This document shows, piece after piece, positions 29,752 to 39,452 of a stretch of DNA of 64,000 bases. The first letter of the stretch is position 1; every line of letters starts with the position of its first letter. Made by a program: the position numbers and the translations under genes. A model generated the notes under the pieces. That model saw nothing but the letters and a program-made list of their open reading frames with translations, ran no database searches and had not been told where the DNA came from. The DNA comes from Mycobacterium gordonae. Lineage in GTDB: Bacteria > Actinomycetota > Actinomycetes > Mycobacteriales > Mycobacteriaceae. The DNA lies in NCBI RefSeq assembly GCF_017086405.1, contig NZ_CP070973.1, forward strand, positions 124,001 to 188,000, in the 5' to 3' direction.

Positions 29752-31203
29752 ATGGTTTCCAATGGATCTCACGGTTCCCGTCAGCGCTGGTACAAACATC
29801 CCGCATGGAGCACCGCCGTCCTGCTGTCGACCGTCGTTGTCGTCGTATTGCTCACGGCGGCGTTGTTCAGCGGCAGCTTTCACACTTATGTCGCGGTGAC
29901 ACTGAAGTCCGACCGATCCGGATTGGTCATGGAACCCGGCGGAAAAGTCAAGATGCGCGGATTCCAGATAGGCCGTGTGAACCGGGTAGTCGGCAACGAC
30001 AATGCAGCGACCCTGGAACTCCAGATCGAACCTGATCAAATCAAGTACATTCCCGCGAATGTGGAGGCGCAAATCAACGCCACCACCGCTTTCGGCGCCA
30101 AGTATGTCGACTTCATCTATCCGTCGCACCCCAGCCCGCGCCGGTTGACGGCAGGGCAGGTCTTGCACTCGCGCAATGTGACCAGCGAGGTCAACACGGT
30201 TTTCCAGAACCTCGTGAACCTGCTCGACAAGATCGACCCGGCAAAACTCAACGGGATCCTGTCGACCCTTTCCGAGGGCCTGCGCAACCGGGGACCTGCC
30301 ATCGGCGAAGCAACCAGCGCTGCAAGTGAAGTGCTCGCTGCGCTCAACCCGCGTACCGACACCATCGACGGCGACTGGAAGGCGTTGAAGGGCTTCAGCG
30401 ACAGCTACGGGTCCGCCGCGGACAACATCTTGACCGTGCTCGACGCGGCGAGTACGACGGCGGCAACGATCACCGATCGTTCTGCCGCATTGGATGCTTT
30501 GCTGCTCAACGTGATCGGGTTAAGCCGAAGCGGAATCGGCTTGCTCGGCGCGAGCAGTGCAAACCTCATTCACGACGTCAACACCCTCGAACCGACCACG
30601 GCGCTGTTACTGAAGTACAGCCCCACCCTTACCTGTCTCCTGGTCGGCGCGCAGTGGTTCATCGACCACGGTGGCAGCTACGCCGAAGGCGGTAACGGAT
30701 ACTCACTGATGCTGGATGCCGGTCTCACCTGGGGCCAAGACCCGTACAGATATCCCGACAACCTGCCGATCACCGGCGCTAAGGGTGGACCAGGCGGTAA
30801 GCCCGGCTGCGGCTCCCTGCCGGATGTAACCAAATCGTTTCCGGTGCGTCAGCTGATCACCAACACCGGGTGGGGTACCGGCACCGATATCCGTGTCAAC
30901 CCCGGCATCGGGTTTCCGGGATGGGCCAACTACCTGCCGGTGACGCGGGCCATACCCGAGCCGCCGAGCGTGCGTTACCCAGGCGGACCGGCCCCGGGGC
31001 CGGTTCCCTATCCCGGTGCGCCACCATACGGTGCGCCCCAGTACGCAGCGGACGGTACGCCACTGTATCCCGGGTTGCCGCCGGCACCAGCACCCGGAGC
31101 TCCGCGTGAACCCGGACCAACCCCCGGATCGGAACCCTTCAACCCGACTGTCCCCGCGCAGGTACACCCCACGCCGCTGCCCGCGTCGCCCGGAGGTGGG
31201 TGA
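29752..31203 (+). CDS. mceA: Mce protein A
   Basis: 483-residue substrate-binding protein of the Mce complex. It has an uncleaved N-terminal membrane anchor (STAVLLSTVVVVVLLTAALF near 19-38), an MlaD/MCE domain (about 45-120) and a long helical middle that in other Mce proteins forms part of the hydrophobic tunnel across the periplasm. The last 80 residues are rich in Pro and Gly. It is the first of six mce genes in the usual A-F order, which implies a hetero-hexameric complex. Confidence 0.93.
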   Translation: MVSNGSHGSRQRWYKHPAWSTAVLLSTVVVVVLLTAALFSGSFHTYVAVTLKSDRSGLVMEPGGKVKMRGFQIGRVNRVVGNDNAATLELQIEPDQIKYIPANVEAQINATTAFGAKYVDFIYPSHPSPRRLTAGQVLHSRNVTSEVNTVFQNLVNLLDKIDPAKLNGILSTLSEGLRNRGPAIGEATSAASEVLAALNPRTDTIDGDWKALKGFSDSYGSAADNILTVLDAASTTAATITDRSAALDALLLNVIGLSRSGIGLLGASSANLIHDVNTLEPTTALLLKYSPTLTCLLVGAQWFIDHGGSYAEGGNGYSLMLDAGLTWGQDPYRYPDNLPITGAKGGPGGKPGCGSLPDVTKSFPVRQLITNTGWGTGTDIRVNPGIGFPGWANYLPVTRAIPEPPSVRYPGGPAPGPVPYPGAPPYGAPQYAADGTPLYPGLPPAPAPGAPREPGPTPGSEPFNPTVPAQVHPTPLPASPGGG

Positions 31204-31270
31204 TGCCATCGGTGATCGGACCTGACTGCATCGGTCACCCTGTGTCGAAGGTGAGAGAAGAGACTTCACA

Positions 31271-32299
31271 ATGAGAGACCGACTCCGCGCCGCCATCTGG
31301 CGCTTAGGCGTTTTTGCTGCGGTGTGCCTGCTGGCCATGTTCGTGCTCTTCGCCGTCTTCGCTCAACTGCGCTTCGAACCGCAGCACGAGTACACCGCTG
31401 AATTCGCCAACGTAGGAGGTCTCAAAGAGGGCGACTTCGTGCGCATCGCCGGGGTCGAAGTCGGTAAGGTGACCGACCTGTCGCTACGGCCCGATACCAC
31501 GGTCGCAGTCAAGTTCAGCACAGACGATTCGGTCGAACTGACCCAAGCCAGCCGAGCGGTGATCCGTTACGACAACCTCTACGGTGATCGTTATCTCGCC
31601 CTGGAGGAAGGTGAAAGAGGCAGCAGAAGAATCAATTCCGGCGCCACCATCCCGCTGTCGCACACATCACCGGCACTCGACCTGGACGCTTTGATCGGGG
31701 GATTCCGACCGCTGTTCCAGGCTTTGCAGCCTGACCAAGTCAACGCCCTGTCCGCACAGCTGATTCAAGCCTTTCAAGGGGAAGGCGCGACGATCGGGAT
31801 GCTGCTCGACCACACGGCAACTCTGACGAGCACACTGGCCGATCGTGACCAACTGGTCGGTCAAGTCATCACCAACCTCAACGCCGTACTGGGTACGTTC
31901 AGTGGCCACAGCTCGCAGTTCGGAGATGCGGTCGACAAGCTGGCGGCCCTTACCAAGGGCTTGGCCGAACGCAAACAGGACATCAGCAACTCGGTGGCCT
32001 ACACCAATGCCGCGGCCGGATCCCTCACCGATCTGCTGACCCGATCCCGACCGGCGATCCAGCGAGACGTCAACGAAATCGACCGAGTGTCAAGCATTGT
32101 GCTCGCGGAGCAGAACTACTTCGACAATCTGCTCGATACGCTGCCCGAGGCCTACCAGACGCTGGGACGTCAGGGTCTCTACGGCGATTGGTTCGCCTTC
32201 TACATCTGCGAGGTGGTCTTCAAGGTGAATGGTAAAGGGGGGCAACCGGTCTACATCAAGGTGGCCGGACAGTCATCTGGTAGGTGCACGCCCAAATGA
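31271..32299 (+). CDS. mceB: Mce protein B
   Basis: 342 residues: N-terminal membrane segment (LGVFAAVCLLAMFVLFAVFA near 13-32), MCE domain (EYTAEFANVGGLKEGDFVRI near 40-60 onward), then the helical region. No Pro-rich tail; it ends with a Cys-containing segment (ICEVVFKVN...GRCTP) common in MceB proteins. A 67-base gap separates it from mceA, the largest within the operon, with GAGAGAAGAG before the start. The end overlaps mceC. Confidence 0.93.
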   Translation: MRDRLRAAIWRLGVFAAVCLLAMFVLFAVFAQLRFEPQHEYTAEFANVGGLKEGDFVRIAGVEVGKVTDLSLRPDTTVAVKFSTDDSVELTQASRAVIRYDNLYGDRYLALEEGERGSRRINSGATIPLSHTSPALDLDALIGGFRPLFQALQPDQVNALSAQLIQAFQGEGATIGMLLDHTATLTSTLADRDQLVGQVITNLNAVLGTFSGHSSQFGDAVDKLAALTKGLAERKQDISNSVAYTNAAAGSLTDLLTRSRPAIQRDVNEIDRVSSIVLAEQNYFDNLLDTLPEAYQTLGRQGLYGDWFAFYICEVVFKVNGKGGQPVYIKVAGQSSGRCTPK

Positions 32300-33591
32300 G
32301 GACGATGAGCGAGCGCAATCCAATTCTCGTCGGGGTCGTTGGCTGCTTGATCACCGCCACCGTGGTGCTAGGCGCCCTCAATTACAACAGTCTGCCTTTT
32401 GTCGGCTCTACCAGCACATGTTCGGCCTACTTCGCCGATGCGGCCGGTTTGCAGGCGAATGCTCCGGTGGAGGTGTCGGGATTGCGGACCGGACGGGTCA
32501 CCGGAATCGAACTCGACGGGGCGCGGGTCCTAGTCAAATTCAGTCTCGACAAGAAGGTCTCGCTGGGTGACCGAACCCAGGCTGCGATTAAGACCAAAAC
32601 CGTTCTGGGAGCGAAGTTCCTGGAGGTAACGCCCCGGGGAGAAGGTCGACAGTCGGGCCCCATACCGCTGGAGCGCACCACCTCGCCCTACCAACTCACC
32701 GATGTCCTGGGCGACCTGTCGGCAACGATCAGCGGATTGGACACGACGACGGTGTCCGACTCGTTACGCACACTGGCGCAGACCTTCTCCCAGACGCCAC
32801 CGGCGTTGAAAGCGGCGATACAAGGCGTTGGGCGATTCGCTGACACGTTGAACCTACGTGATCAGCAGCTGCGATCCCTACTGGCCAACGCCAGCAAGGC
32901 GAGCCGAGTTCTCTCAGATCGCAGTGACCAGGTCGTGAGTCTCATCGGAAGCACCAATGCGCTGCTGTTACAACTGCGAACGCAAAGCGCTGCGCTCGAA
33001 CAGATCTCGGGAAACATCTCGGCGGTCGCCAGGCAGATCGAGGGTTTCGTCAGCGACAACCGTCAAACGATGAAGACGGCGCTGGACAAGCTGAATGGAG
33101 TGCTCACCATCGTCGACAACAGGAAGGCGCGCATCCAGGACTCGATCAGACGTCTGAACGGTTACGCGATGTCTCTGGGAGAGTCGATCGCGTCGGGTCC
33201 GTTCTTCAAGGGCTATCTGTCCAATCTTGCACTCGGCCAGTTCGTACAGCCGTTCATCGACGCGGCGTTCTCCGATCTGGGGCTCGATCCCAATGTCCTC
33301 CTACCGTCACAACTCAGCGATCCGCAAGTCGGTCAGCCGGGGACACCCCCGTTGCCGGTGCCGTACCCGCGCACCGGACAAGGCGGCGAACCCAGGCTCA
33401 ACTTGCCCGACGCGATCACCGGCAATCCCGATGACCCGCGCTACCCCTACCGACCGCCCCCGCCGGCTCCGCCCCCCGGTGGGCCGCCACCGGGACCGCC
33501 GGCGGAAGTCCAGCCTCCACCACCGCAGCCACCTGTCCTGTTGCCCGCACCGGGAGAACCGTCGAGTGCCGATTCAGGGGGAAGGCGCTGA
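32296..33591 (+). CDS. mceC: Mce protein C
   Basis: About 431 residues with an N-terminal membrane segment (ILVGVVGCLITATVVLGAL), an MCE domain (CSAYFADAAGLQANAPVEV) and the helical tunnel region. The C-terminal 70 residues are a strongly Pro-rich tail, usual for MceC. ATG at 32296 is chosen because it overlaps the mceB stop (ATGA); GTG at 32284 and ATG at 32305 are in frame. The stop is directly followed by the mceD start. Confidence 0.92.
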   Translation: MRTMSERNPILVGVVGCLITATVVLGALNYNSLPFVGSTSTCSAYFADAAGLQANAPVEVSGLRTGRVTGIELDGARVLVKFSLDKKVSLGDRTQAAIKTKTVLGAKFLEVTPRGEGRQSGPIPLERTTSPYQLTDVLGDLSATISGLDTTTVSDSLRTLAQTFSQTPPALKAAIQGVGRFADTLNLRDQQLRSLLANASKASRVLSDRSDQVVSLIGSTNALLLQLRTQSAALEQISGNISAVARQIEGFVSDNRQTMKTALDKLNGVLTIVDNRKARIQDSIRRLNGYAMSLGESIASGPFFKGYLSNLALGQFVQPFIDAAFSDLGLDPNVLLPSQLSDPQVGQPGTPPLPVPYPRTGQGGEPRLNLPDAITGNPDDPRYPYRPPPPAPPPGGPPPGPPAEVQPPPPQPPVLLPAPGEPSSADSGGRR

Positions 33592-34899
33592 ATGTCCAAA
33601 CGCAACTGGCGCATCGGTGTGGGCAGCCTGCTGGCCCTGGTTCTGCTGGGGGGCGTCATCACGGTCAACGAGACGGGGCAAACGACCGCCCGGACTCACA
33701 TCACCGCGTACTTCGCGAACAGTACCGGCGTCTTTCCCGGCGATGAGGTCCGTATCCTCGGAGTCCGGGTCGGCAAGATCGACACGATCGAGGCTGAACC
33801 ACAGCAAGTCAAGATCACCTTTTGGGTCGACGCAAAATACCCGATTCCCTCGCAGGCCAAGGCGGCGATCTTGTCGCCATCGCTGATATCGGCGCGAGCA
33901 ATACAGCTGGTGCCTGCCTACGTCGGAGGCCCCGCGCTGCAGAGCGGCGCGGTAATCCCGCTTCAACGCACCGCCGTTCCCGTCGAGTGGGATGGTTTGC
34001 GCAAGCAGCTGCAGAAGCTCGTGGACGCGCTGCAACCCACCGAACAGGGCGGAGTAAGTACGGTGGGGGCGTTCATCAACACGGCAGCCGACAATCTGCG
34101 TGGCCAAGGCGCCAATATCCGAGAGACGATTGTCGAGTTGTCACAGGCATTTTCGGCGCTCGGCGACCATAGCGATGATCTGTTCAGCACCATCAGGAGC
34201 CTGTCGGTGGTCGTTGCCGCCCTTCATGACAGTGCGGACCTGATGCGTCGGCTCAATCAGAACCTGGCGGCTGTCACCGCGTTGCTGGCTAATCAGCCCG
34301 AAGAAGTAGGCAGGGCGGTGACGGATATCAGCGACGCGGCCAGCGCCGTCCAGGCGTTCGCCGAGGAGGTTCGCGAACCGGTGGGCGGCACGTCGGACAA
34401 GCTCGCGTCGATCAGCGCAGCCCTTCACGAAAGCCTCGATGACGTCAAGCAGACGTTGCACATTGCACCCACGCTGATCGCAAACTTCGTCGACCTCTAC
34501 CCGCCTGCTGTGGGGGGATTTGCCGGCGCCTTCAGCCTCAACAATTTTGCGAATCCGATCTCGTTCCTATGCGGTGCTATCCAGGCGGCATCGCGTCTGA
34601 ACTACGAACAGTCAGCCAAACTTTGTGTGCAATACCTGGCGCCGATCTTCAAGAATCGGCAGTACAATTTCCCCCCGCTCGGTCTCAATCCGTTCGTGGG
34701 CGCAATGGCTCGACCCAACGAGGTCACCTATAGCGAGGATTGGCTCCGACCCGATTACGTGCCACCATCTACCTCGCCCGAAAGCGATGTCGCACTGGCG
34801 ACTCCCGCGCTGGAGGGGGCCCTGGGCGCCCCCACGCTGCCGGCCGAGGCGCCGCCCGCCCCGACAAACCTGCGCGACTTGATGGTGCCCGGATCATGA
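33592..34899 (+). CDS. mceD: Mce protein D
   Basis: 435 residues with an N-terminal anchor (GVGSLLALVLLGGVITV near 8-24), an MCE domain beginning ARTHITAYFANSTGVFPGDE and a long helical segment. The C-terminal 45 residues are rich in Pro and Ala. It begins immediately after the mceC stop and overlaps the lipoprotein gene by four bases. Confidence 0.93.
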   Translation: MSKRNWRIGVGSLLALVLLGGVITVNETGQTTARTHITAYFANSTGVFPGDEVRILGVRVGKIDTIEAEPQQVKITFWVDAKYPIPSQAKAAILSPSLISARAIQLVPAYVGGPALQSGAVIPLQRTAVPVEWDGLRKQLQKLVDALQPTEQGGVSTVGAFINTAADNLRGQGANIRETIVELSQAFSALGDHSDDLFSTIRSLSVVVAALHDSADLMRRLNQNLAAVTALLANQPEEVGRAVTDISDAASAVQAFAEEVREPVGGTSDKLASISAALHESLDDVKQTLHIAPTLIANFVDLYPPAVGGFAGAFSLNNFANPISFLCGAIQAASRLNYEQSAKLCVQYLAPIFKNRQYNFPPLGLNPFVGAMARPNEVTYSEDWLRPDYVPPSTSPESDVALATPALEGALGAPTLPAEAPPAPTNLRDLMVPGS

Positions 34900-36029
34900 T
34901 GGTCCGCCGAATCGTCTTTACCGCGGCGATGACTGCCATCCTGCTCGGAGGTATCTGCGCTTGTGGCTGGCGCGGGGCCAATTCCATACCACTGCCCGGT
35001 ACCCAGGGGTCCGCGCCAGGCTCCTACACCATTCAGGCTCAGCTGCCGGATATCGGTAACATTCAACGGAATTCACGGGTGCGTGTTGGCGATGTCAACG
35101 TGGGGGTTGTCGTCAAGATCGAGCGCGAGGGCTGGCATGCGCTGGTGACGATGCGGATCAATGGTGATGTGGACCTGCCGGCCAACACCACCGCCACCAT
35201 CGGCCAAACCAGCCTGCTCGGATCGCTCCACATCGAGCTCGCGCCACCGAAAAACGTCGCGCCGCAGGGCAAGTTGCGCGACCGATCGCTGATTCCACTG
35301 TCTTCCGGCAACGCCTACCCAACCACCGAACAAACACTGGCCAGTCTTTCGGTGCTGCTCAACGGAGGTGGTATCGGTCAGATTCAAGACATTACTCAGT
35401 CTCTGAGCACCGCATTTGCCGGTCGCGAAGGTGATCTCCGGGCACTCATCGAACGCCTCGGTGTCTTCATCGGGCGGGTAGAGGGCCAAACCCAGGACAT
35501 CATCGCCGCAACCGAAAGCCTGAACAATCTGGTCGGTCAACTTGCCGATGGAAAGGGGGTTCTAGAACGGGCATTCGACACCATTCCCGACGCGCTCTCG
35601 ATCCTCAACGAAGAGCGCAGCAACCTTACCGATGCACTCGATCTGCTTGGCAAGTTCAGTGCGCTGACCGCCAACACGGTCAACCAGACCAAGGAGAATC
35701 TGGTCAGGGAGGTCAACGACGTTGGGCCGGTGCTGCAATCGCTGGCCGACGCTGGGCCCGCCATGGTCCACTCGTTGAGCTTTCTGTTGACCTTCCCGTG
35801 GGTGAAAGAAAACATCGACAAGATCTTCCGAGGGGATTATCTGAACCTGACCGGGATCTTCGATCTGACCCTCAGCCGCCTCGACGCCGGGTTTCTCACC
35901 GGAACTCGATTCGAGGGAAAGCTCACCGAGCTCGAGATGCGCTGGGGCCGCACAATCGGTCAGATGCCCAGCCCCTATACCGCGGCCAATCCATTGACCA
36001 TTCCCTATCTTCCGGATCAAGGCCGCTGA
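34896..36029 (+). CDS. mceE: Mce protein E, lipoprotein (LprK type)
   Basis: 377 residues. It is the lipoprotein member of the Mce complex: a short hydrophobic signal (VFTAAMTAILLGG) is followed by GICACG, in which ICAC approximates a lipobox with Cys near 24. An MCE domain (YTIQAQLPDIGNIQRNSRV) and a helical region follow. ATG at 34896 overlaps the mceD stop (ATGA); ATG at 34899 is equally possible. One base separates its stop from the mceF start. Confidence 0.92.
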   Translation: MMVRRIVFTAAMTAILLGGICACGWRGANSIPLPGTQGSAPGSYTIQAQLPDIGNIQRNSRVRVGDVNVGVVVKIEREGWHALVTMRINGDVDLPANTTATIGQTSLLGSLHIELAPPKNVAPQGKLRDRSLIPLSSGNAYPTTEQTLASLSVLLNGGGIGQIQDITQSLSTAFAGREGDLRALIERLGVFIGRVEGQTQDIIAATESLNNLVGQLADGKGVLERAFDTIPDALSILNEERSNLTDALDLLGKFSALTANTVNQTKENLVREVNDVGPVLQSLADAGPAMVHSLSFLLTFPWVKENIDKIFRGDYLNLTGIFDLTLSRLDAGFLTGTRFEGKLTELEMRWGRTIGQMPSPYTAANPLTIPYLPDQGR

Positions 36030-36030
36030 C

Positions 36031-37491
36031 ATGCGTCTGATCAGGCGAACCAAGATCCAGTTGGCGATCTTCGTCATCGTTTCCCTGATAGCCGGCGGAG
36101 TCATGGCTTTTGGCTATCTGCGACTACCCAGCATGCTGTTCGGAGTGGGTCGCTACAACGTGGTACTCGAGCTTCCCGAAACCGGCGGGCTGTACCAAAG
36201 TAGCAACGTGACCTACCGGGGTCAGGAGGTAGGCCGCGTCACCGACGTACGATTGACCGACACTGGTGTCGAAGCGGTGTTGTCCCTGAACTCCAGCGTC
36301 CCCATCCCAGCGGATCTTGACGCGGAGGTGCACAGTCAGTCCGCGGTTGGCGAGCAGTATGTCGAACTCGTTCCGCGCAGCGCCGGGCCGGCACCGCTGA
36401 AGGACGGCGACGTGATCCCACTTTCTCGGGCGTCGGTACCGCCAGACATCAACTCACTTCTCAACGCGACCAACCGAGGGCTCGAGGCGATCCCGCCGGG
36501 AAACCTCAAGACCACCATTGACGAGGGCTATATCGCGTTGGCCGGACTCGGCCCCGAATTCGCCCGGTTCGTCAACGCATCGACGAGGTTGGCTATCGAC
36601 GCAAAGAAGAACCTCGGCCCGTTGACCACCCTTATCGACCAATCCAAGCCGGTCCTGGACAGTCAGGGCGAGACATCGGAGGCTATCGATGCGTGGGCCG
36701 CACACATCGCCGATATCACCAGGCAGCTCAGGGACAACGACGTCGCCGTCCGTGGCGTACTTGACGGCGGCCCCGGTGCGGCCGGCCAAGTCCGGCAGGT
36801 GTTCGACCGCCTCCAGCCGGCACTGCCTGTGCTGCTGGCCAACCTCACCTCCGTCGCCGATGTGACAGTCACCTACCACCCCAACGTCGAGCAGCTGCTG
36901 GTGCTGCTGCCGCAGTCGGTGGCCATTCTCGATAGTGCCCTGGTGCCCGACTTGTACTCGAAAAGCATTTACCGAGGGCCGTTTACCACCTTCGACCTGA
37001 ACATCAACATTCCGCCGCCGTGTCTCACCGGTTACTTGCCGCCGAACCAGCAGCGAGCAACCGCGCTCGTCGACCACCCGGACCGTCCGCAAGGCGATCT
37101 GTATTGCCGGGTGCCCCAGGACTCGAACTACAACGTGCGCGGGGCGCGAAACATCCCGTGCGAGACGAAGCCCGGCAAACGGGCGCCTACCGCAGCGATG
37201 TGTGAGAGTGACGAACAGTACGTTCCGCTCAATGAGGGCTACAACTGGAAGGGCGACCCCAACGCGACGCTGTCCGGTCAGGACATCCCGCAGGCACCGC
37301 CCCGAGTCCCGCCGGCGTCAGTGCCACCATCAGGCGAAACCGCGCCGCCTCCAATCGCTTTCGCTGAGTATGATCCGGCGACTGGCTACTACGTTGGCCC
37401 CGACGGGCAGCCGTACACACAGGCGAATCTTGCGCAACAGCGGGGTCCTCAGACCTGGCAGTCGATGTTGCTGCCGCCGGAAGGCAACTGA
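36031..37491 (+). CDS. mceF: Mce protein F
   Basis: 486 residues with N-terminal anchor (IQLAIFVIVSLIAGGVMAF near 9-27), MCE domain (YNVVLELPETGGLYQSSNV), helical region and a C-terminal Cys-bearing and Pro-rich part containing YDPATGYYVGPDGQPY, common in MceF. It closes the mce operon and meets the convergent SDR gene after only 15 bases. The mas genes that normally follow mceF are not here; they occur at 55671-57043. Confidence 0.93.
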   Translation: MRLIRRTKIQLAIFVIVSLIAGGVMAFGYLRLPSMLFGVGRYNVVLELPETGGLYQSSNVTYRGQEVGRVTDVRLTDTGVEAVLSLNSSVPIPADLDAEVHSQSAVGEQYVELVPRSAGPAPLKDGDVIPLSRASVPPDINSLLNATNRGLEAIPPGNLKTTIDEGYIALAGLGPEFARFVNASTRLAIDAKKNLGPLTTLIDQSKPVLDSQGETSEAIDAWAAHIADITRQLRDNDVAVRGVLDGGPGAAGQVRQVFDRLQPALPVLLANLTSVADVTVTYHPNVEQLLVLLPQSVAILDSALVPDLYSKSIYRGPFTTFDLNINIPPPCLTGYLPPNQQRATALVDHPDRPQGDLYCRVPQDSNYNVRGARNIPCETKPGKRAPTAAMCESDEQYVPLNEGYNWKGDPNATLSGQDIPQAPPRVPPASVPPSGETAPPPIAFAEYDPATGYYVGPDGQPYTQANLAQQRGPQTWQSMLLPPEGN

Positions 37492-37506
37492 GCCTAGGTG
37501 GGACGA

Positions 37507-38304
37507 TTAGCGCGCTGTCCACCCGCCATCGACGGTGAGGACCTGGCCGGTGATGTAGGAACCCGCTTCGCTGGCAAGAAGGAGCAGCGCACCGCAGAGC
37601 TCCTCTGCGCGACCTGCACGTGCCATCGGGGTATTGCGCCGGACATACGTACCGCCCGCTTCGTCGTCAAGCAGTTCGGTGGTCAACTCGCTGGGAAAGA
37701 ATCCGGGCGCCAATGCATTAACGCGGACGTTGTAGCGTGCCCATTGCACCGCCAACTCTCTGGTGAGGCTGATCAGGCCGCCCTTCGAGGCACAATAGGC
37801 GGCTTGCCGGTTTGGCGCTGCGGCAACTAGCCCAAGGATCGAGGCGACGTTGACGACGCTACCGCCTCTGCGCTGAATCATCTTGCGCCCGAACCGTTGT
37901 GTCAGTCGAAAAGCGCCGAGCAGGTTGACATCCATGACGTATTGAAAATCGGCCAAATTCTCGTCTTCGGCGCGTGCCGGGATGCTGGTGCCCGCGTTGT
38001 TGACCAGGATGTCGACTTCACCGACCCGTTCTTCCACCTCAGAGCAGGCAGCCTCGATCGATTGCGGACTCGCGACGTCGCACGAGATCGGCGTCAAGCC
38101 TTGGTGCGTGGCGCACAAAGCGGCCAGCCGATCAGATCGGCGGGCGGCAACCACGACTTGGGCTCCGGCGGCCTGCAGCGCGAGCGCGAACTGGACCCCC
38201 AGCCCACTCGATGCTCCGGTGACCAGGGCTATGCGGTCGGTGAGATCGAATAATCGATGGGGTGCCAGTGCGGCTGGGTCGGCGAACCGGGCCTCAACCG
38301 TCAT
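37507..38304 (-). CDS. Short-chain dehydrogenase/reductase
   Basis: 265-residue NAD(P)-dependent oxidoreductase with the classical SDR motifs: VTGASSGLG near 23-31, NNAG near 102, the catalytic Ser in VVNVASILG and Tyr-x3-Lys in AAYCASKGG near 170. ATG at 38304 (MTVEARF) is preferred because it overlaps the TetR gene stop (ATGA); the open frame further upstream is an unrelated read of the TetR gene. Probably oxidises or reduces a hydroxyl in the substrate degraded by the adjacent island. Confidence 0.9.
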   Translation of the reverse strand: MTVEARFADPAALAPHRLFDLTDRIALVTGASSGLGVQFALALQAAGAQVVVAARRSDRLAALCATHQGLTPISCDVASPQSIEAACSEVEERVGEVDILVNNAGTSIPARAEDENLADFQYVMDVNLLGAFRLTQRFGRKMIQRRGGSVVNVASILGLVAAAPNRQAAYCASKGGLISLTRELAVQWARYNVRVNALAPGFFPSELTTELLDDEAGGTYVRRNTPMARAGRAEELCGALLLLASEAGSYITGQVLTVDGGWTAR

Positions 38305-39032
38305 GGGGCGCTCGCTTGGTCCGAAGGCTTGCTGGTAACAGTCTCCAGCCACATCTCGATTGAACGGCCGGCGAGTGCGACGGCCGGTTCGCCCGGTGAC
38401 CCGGCCAGGGCGGCACGGCCCATCACAAGAGCCCGGGTTGCGCATGCGGCGTTGTCAGCGGCGATGGCGAGCGCATCAGGTGCCTCGCTGAACGTTCCCG
38501 CGGGTAGAAAGGCCGCGTAACCGTGGGCCACGGCCGCCGAAGCGACGGCGAGGCTGCTGGCTTGCTCCGGGGCGACGCCCGGAATCTCCAACGCGGGCAG
38601 CAGGAATGCCTCGACCACTGGGCGCACGGGCTCGATCAGTTTGGCGTTGCCCCCGACGAAAACCTCTTTGGCGTAGAGGACTTCGAACAACGCCGGATGT
38701 TGTGCGGCGAACTCCACGTAGGCACGGGCGGCTCTGACCAGCCGCTCCACCGGGTCGGTGGTGGTGCCGACCACTCGTGTGATGTGGACTACCAGCACTT
38801 CGCACGCCCGCACGGCGATCGCGGTCAGCAGCTCGTCTCTGTCGGCGAAATGGCGGTAGGGGGCACCAGGGCTGACATCCAGCCGCCGGCATGCTTCGGC
38901 AATCGAGAATGCGGCGGCGCCGTCGCGCCCGATCAATTCGACGGCTACGTCGATCAACGCGTCACGCAGGTTCCCGTGGTGATAAGAGCGTCGCTTCGCC
39001 CCGCTTTCGTCTACAACGCCTTGCCTGGCCAC
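38301..39032 (-). CDS. TetR family transcriptional regulator
   Basis: 243 residues with an N-terminal HTH (FSIAEACRRLDVSPGAPYRHFADRDELL near 43-70) preceded by the block YHHGNLRDALIDVA. The C-terminal ligand domain is hydrophobic. It is translated ahead of the SDR gene with a four-base overlap, and points away from the IclR pair. Two TGTAA-N7-TTACA sites lie 88-135 bases upstream of its start, in the divergent promoter region, and are candidates for its operator or that of the IclR proteins. Confidence 0.9.
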   Translation of the reverse strand: MARQGVVDESGAKRRSYHHGNLRDALIDVAVELIGRDGAAAFSIAEACRRLDVSPGAPYRHFADRDELLTAIAVRACEVLVVHITRVVGTTTDPVERLVRAARAYVEFAAQHPALFEVLYAKEVFVGGNAKLIEPVRPVVEAFLLPALEIPGVAPEQASSLAVASAAVAHGYAAFLPAGTFSEAPDALAIAADNAACATRALVMGRAALAGSPGEPAVALAGRSIEMWLETVTSKPSDQASAP

Positions 39033-39119
39033 GCGGCTATGTTAATGGCTATCACATACCGAAGACAAGCTCTTGGATCGGTGTTGCGGGCACCTCGCAA
39101 TCGGGTGTCTTGCGTCACA

Positions 39120-39136
39120 TGTAAAAGGCACTTACA
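39120..39136. promoter_or_regulatory. Operator-like palindrome TGTAA-N7-TTACA, copy 1
   Basis: TGTAA at 39120-39124 and TTACA at 39132-39136 with a seven-base spacer (AAGGCAC). A second copy with the same architecture begins 31 bases downstream, close to three helical turns, so both would face the same side of the helix. Location between the divergent TetR and IclR genes supports a repressor or activator site. Confidence 0.7.
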
Positions 39137-39150
39137 CTGGCGGCGGCAAA

Positions 39151-39167
39151 TGTAAGAGCCAGTTACA
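39151..39167. promoter_or_regulatory. Operator-like palindrome TGTAA-N7-TTACA, copy 2
   Basis: TGTAA at 39151-39155 and TTACA at 39163-39167 around GAGCCAG; the arms extend by one more base each way to ATGTAA/TTACAT. It ends 24 bases before the GTG of the small IclR-type gene. A related half-site, CACTTACAC, lies near 40355, before the acyl-CoA ligase gene. Confidence 0.7.
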
Positions 39168-39191
39168 TACTCGGTATTGGGAGGTCAGGCT

Positions 39192-39449
39192 GTGGACAAC
39201 ACCGAAAAATCACTGGTCCGATCGTTGCAGCGCGGACTGCAGATCATCAATGTCGTGGCGGCGGAAGGGCCGCTGCACGTGAAGCGGATCGCGCGCACGG
39301 TGAGACTGCCCCTGCCTACCGCCTACCACCTGCTTCGAACGTTGGTCCACGACGATTACCTGATTCGTCTCGACGACGGCAGCTACGTCCTGGGCGACCG
39401 CTTTCGCATCGACGCCCTGCAGCACTGCCACGAGTTGGCCGGCGCGTAA
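39192..39449 (+). CDS. HTH-only IclR-type protein
   Basis: 85-residue protein that is only the winged-helix DNA-binding part of an IclR regulator (SLQRGLQIINVVAAEG, then PLPTAYHLLRTLVHDDYLI). It has no effector domain. The next gene is a full-length IclR protein whose first 80 residues are clearly similar (SLQRGMHLVAAVIERG, LPTTYHLLRTLVHEGYLL), so this looks like a partial duplication. GTG at 39192 is chosen because GAGGT sits at 39181-39185; an in-frame TTG at 39177 is less likely. It may act as a competitor for DNA sites or as a partner of the full-length protein. Confidence 0.75.
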   Translation: MDNTEKSLVRSLQRGLQIINVVAAEGPLHVKRIARTVRLPLPTAYHLLRTLVHDDYLIRLDDGSYVLGDRFRIDALQHCHELAGA

Positions 39450-39452
39450 CCG

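Noticed and set aside
33430..33560. Low-complexity CCG/CCACC stretch as a DNA repeat
   Set aside because: It encodes the Pro-rich tail of MceC, normal for the family.
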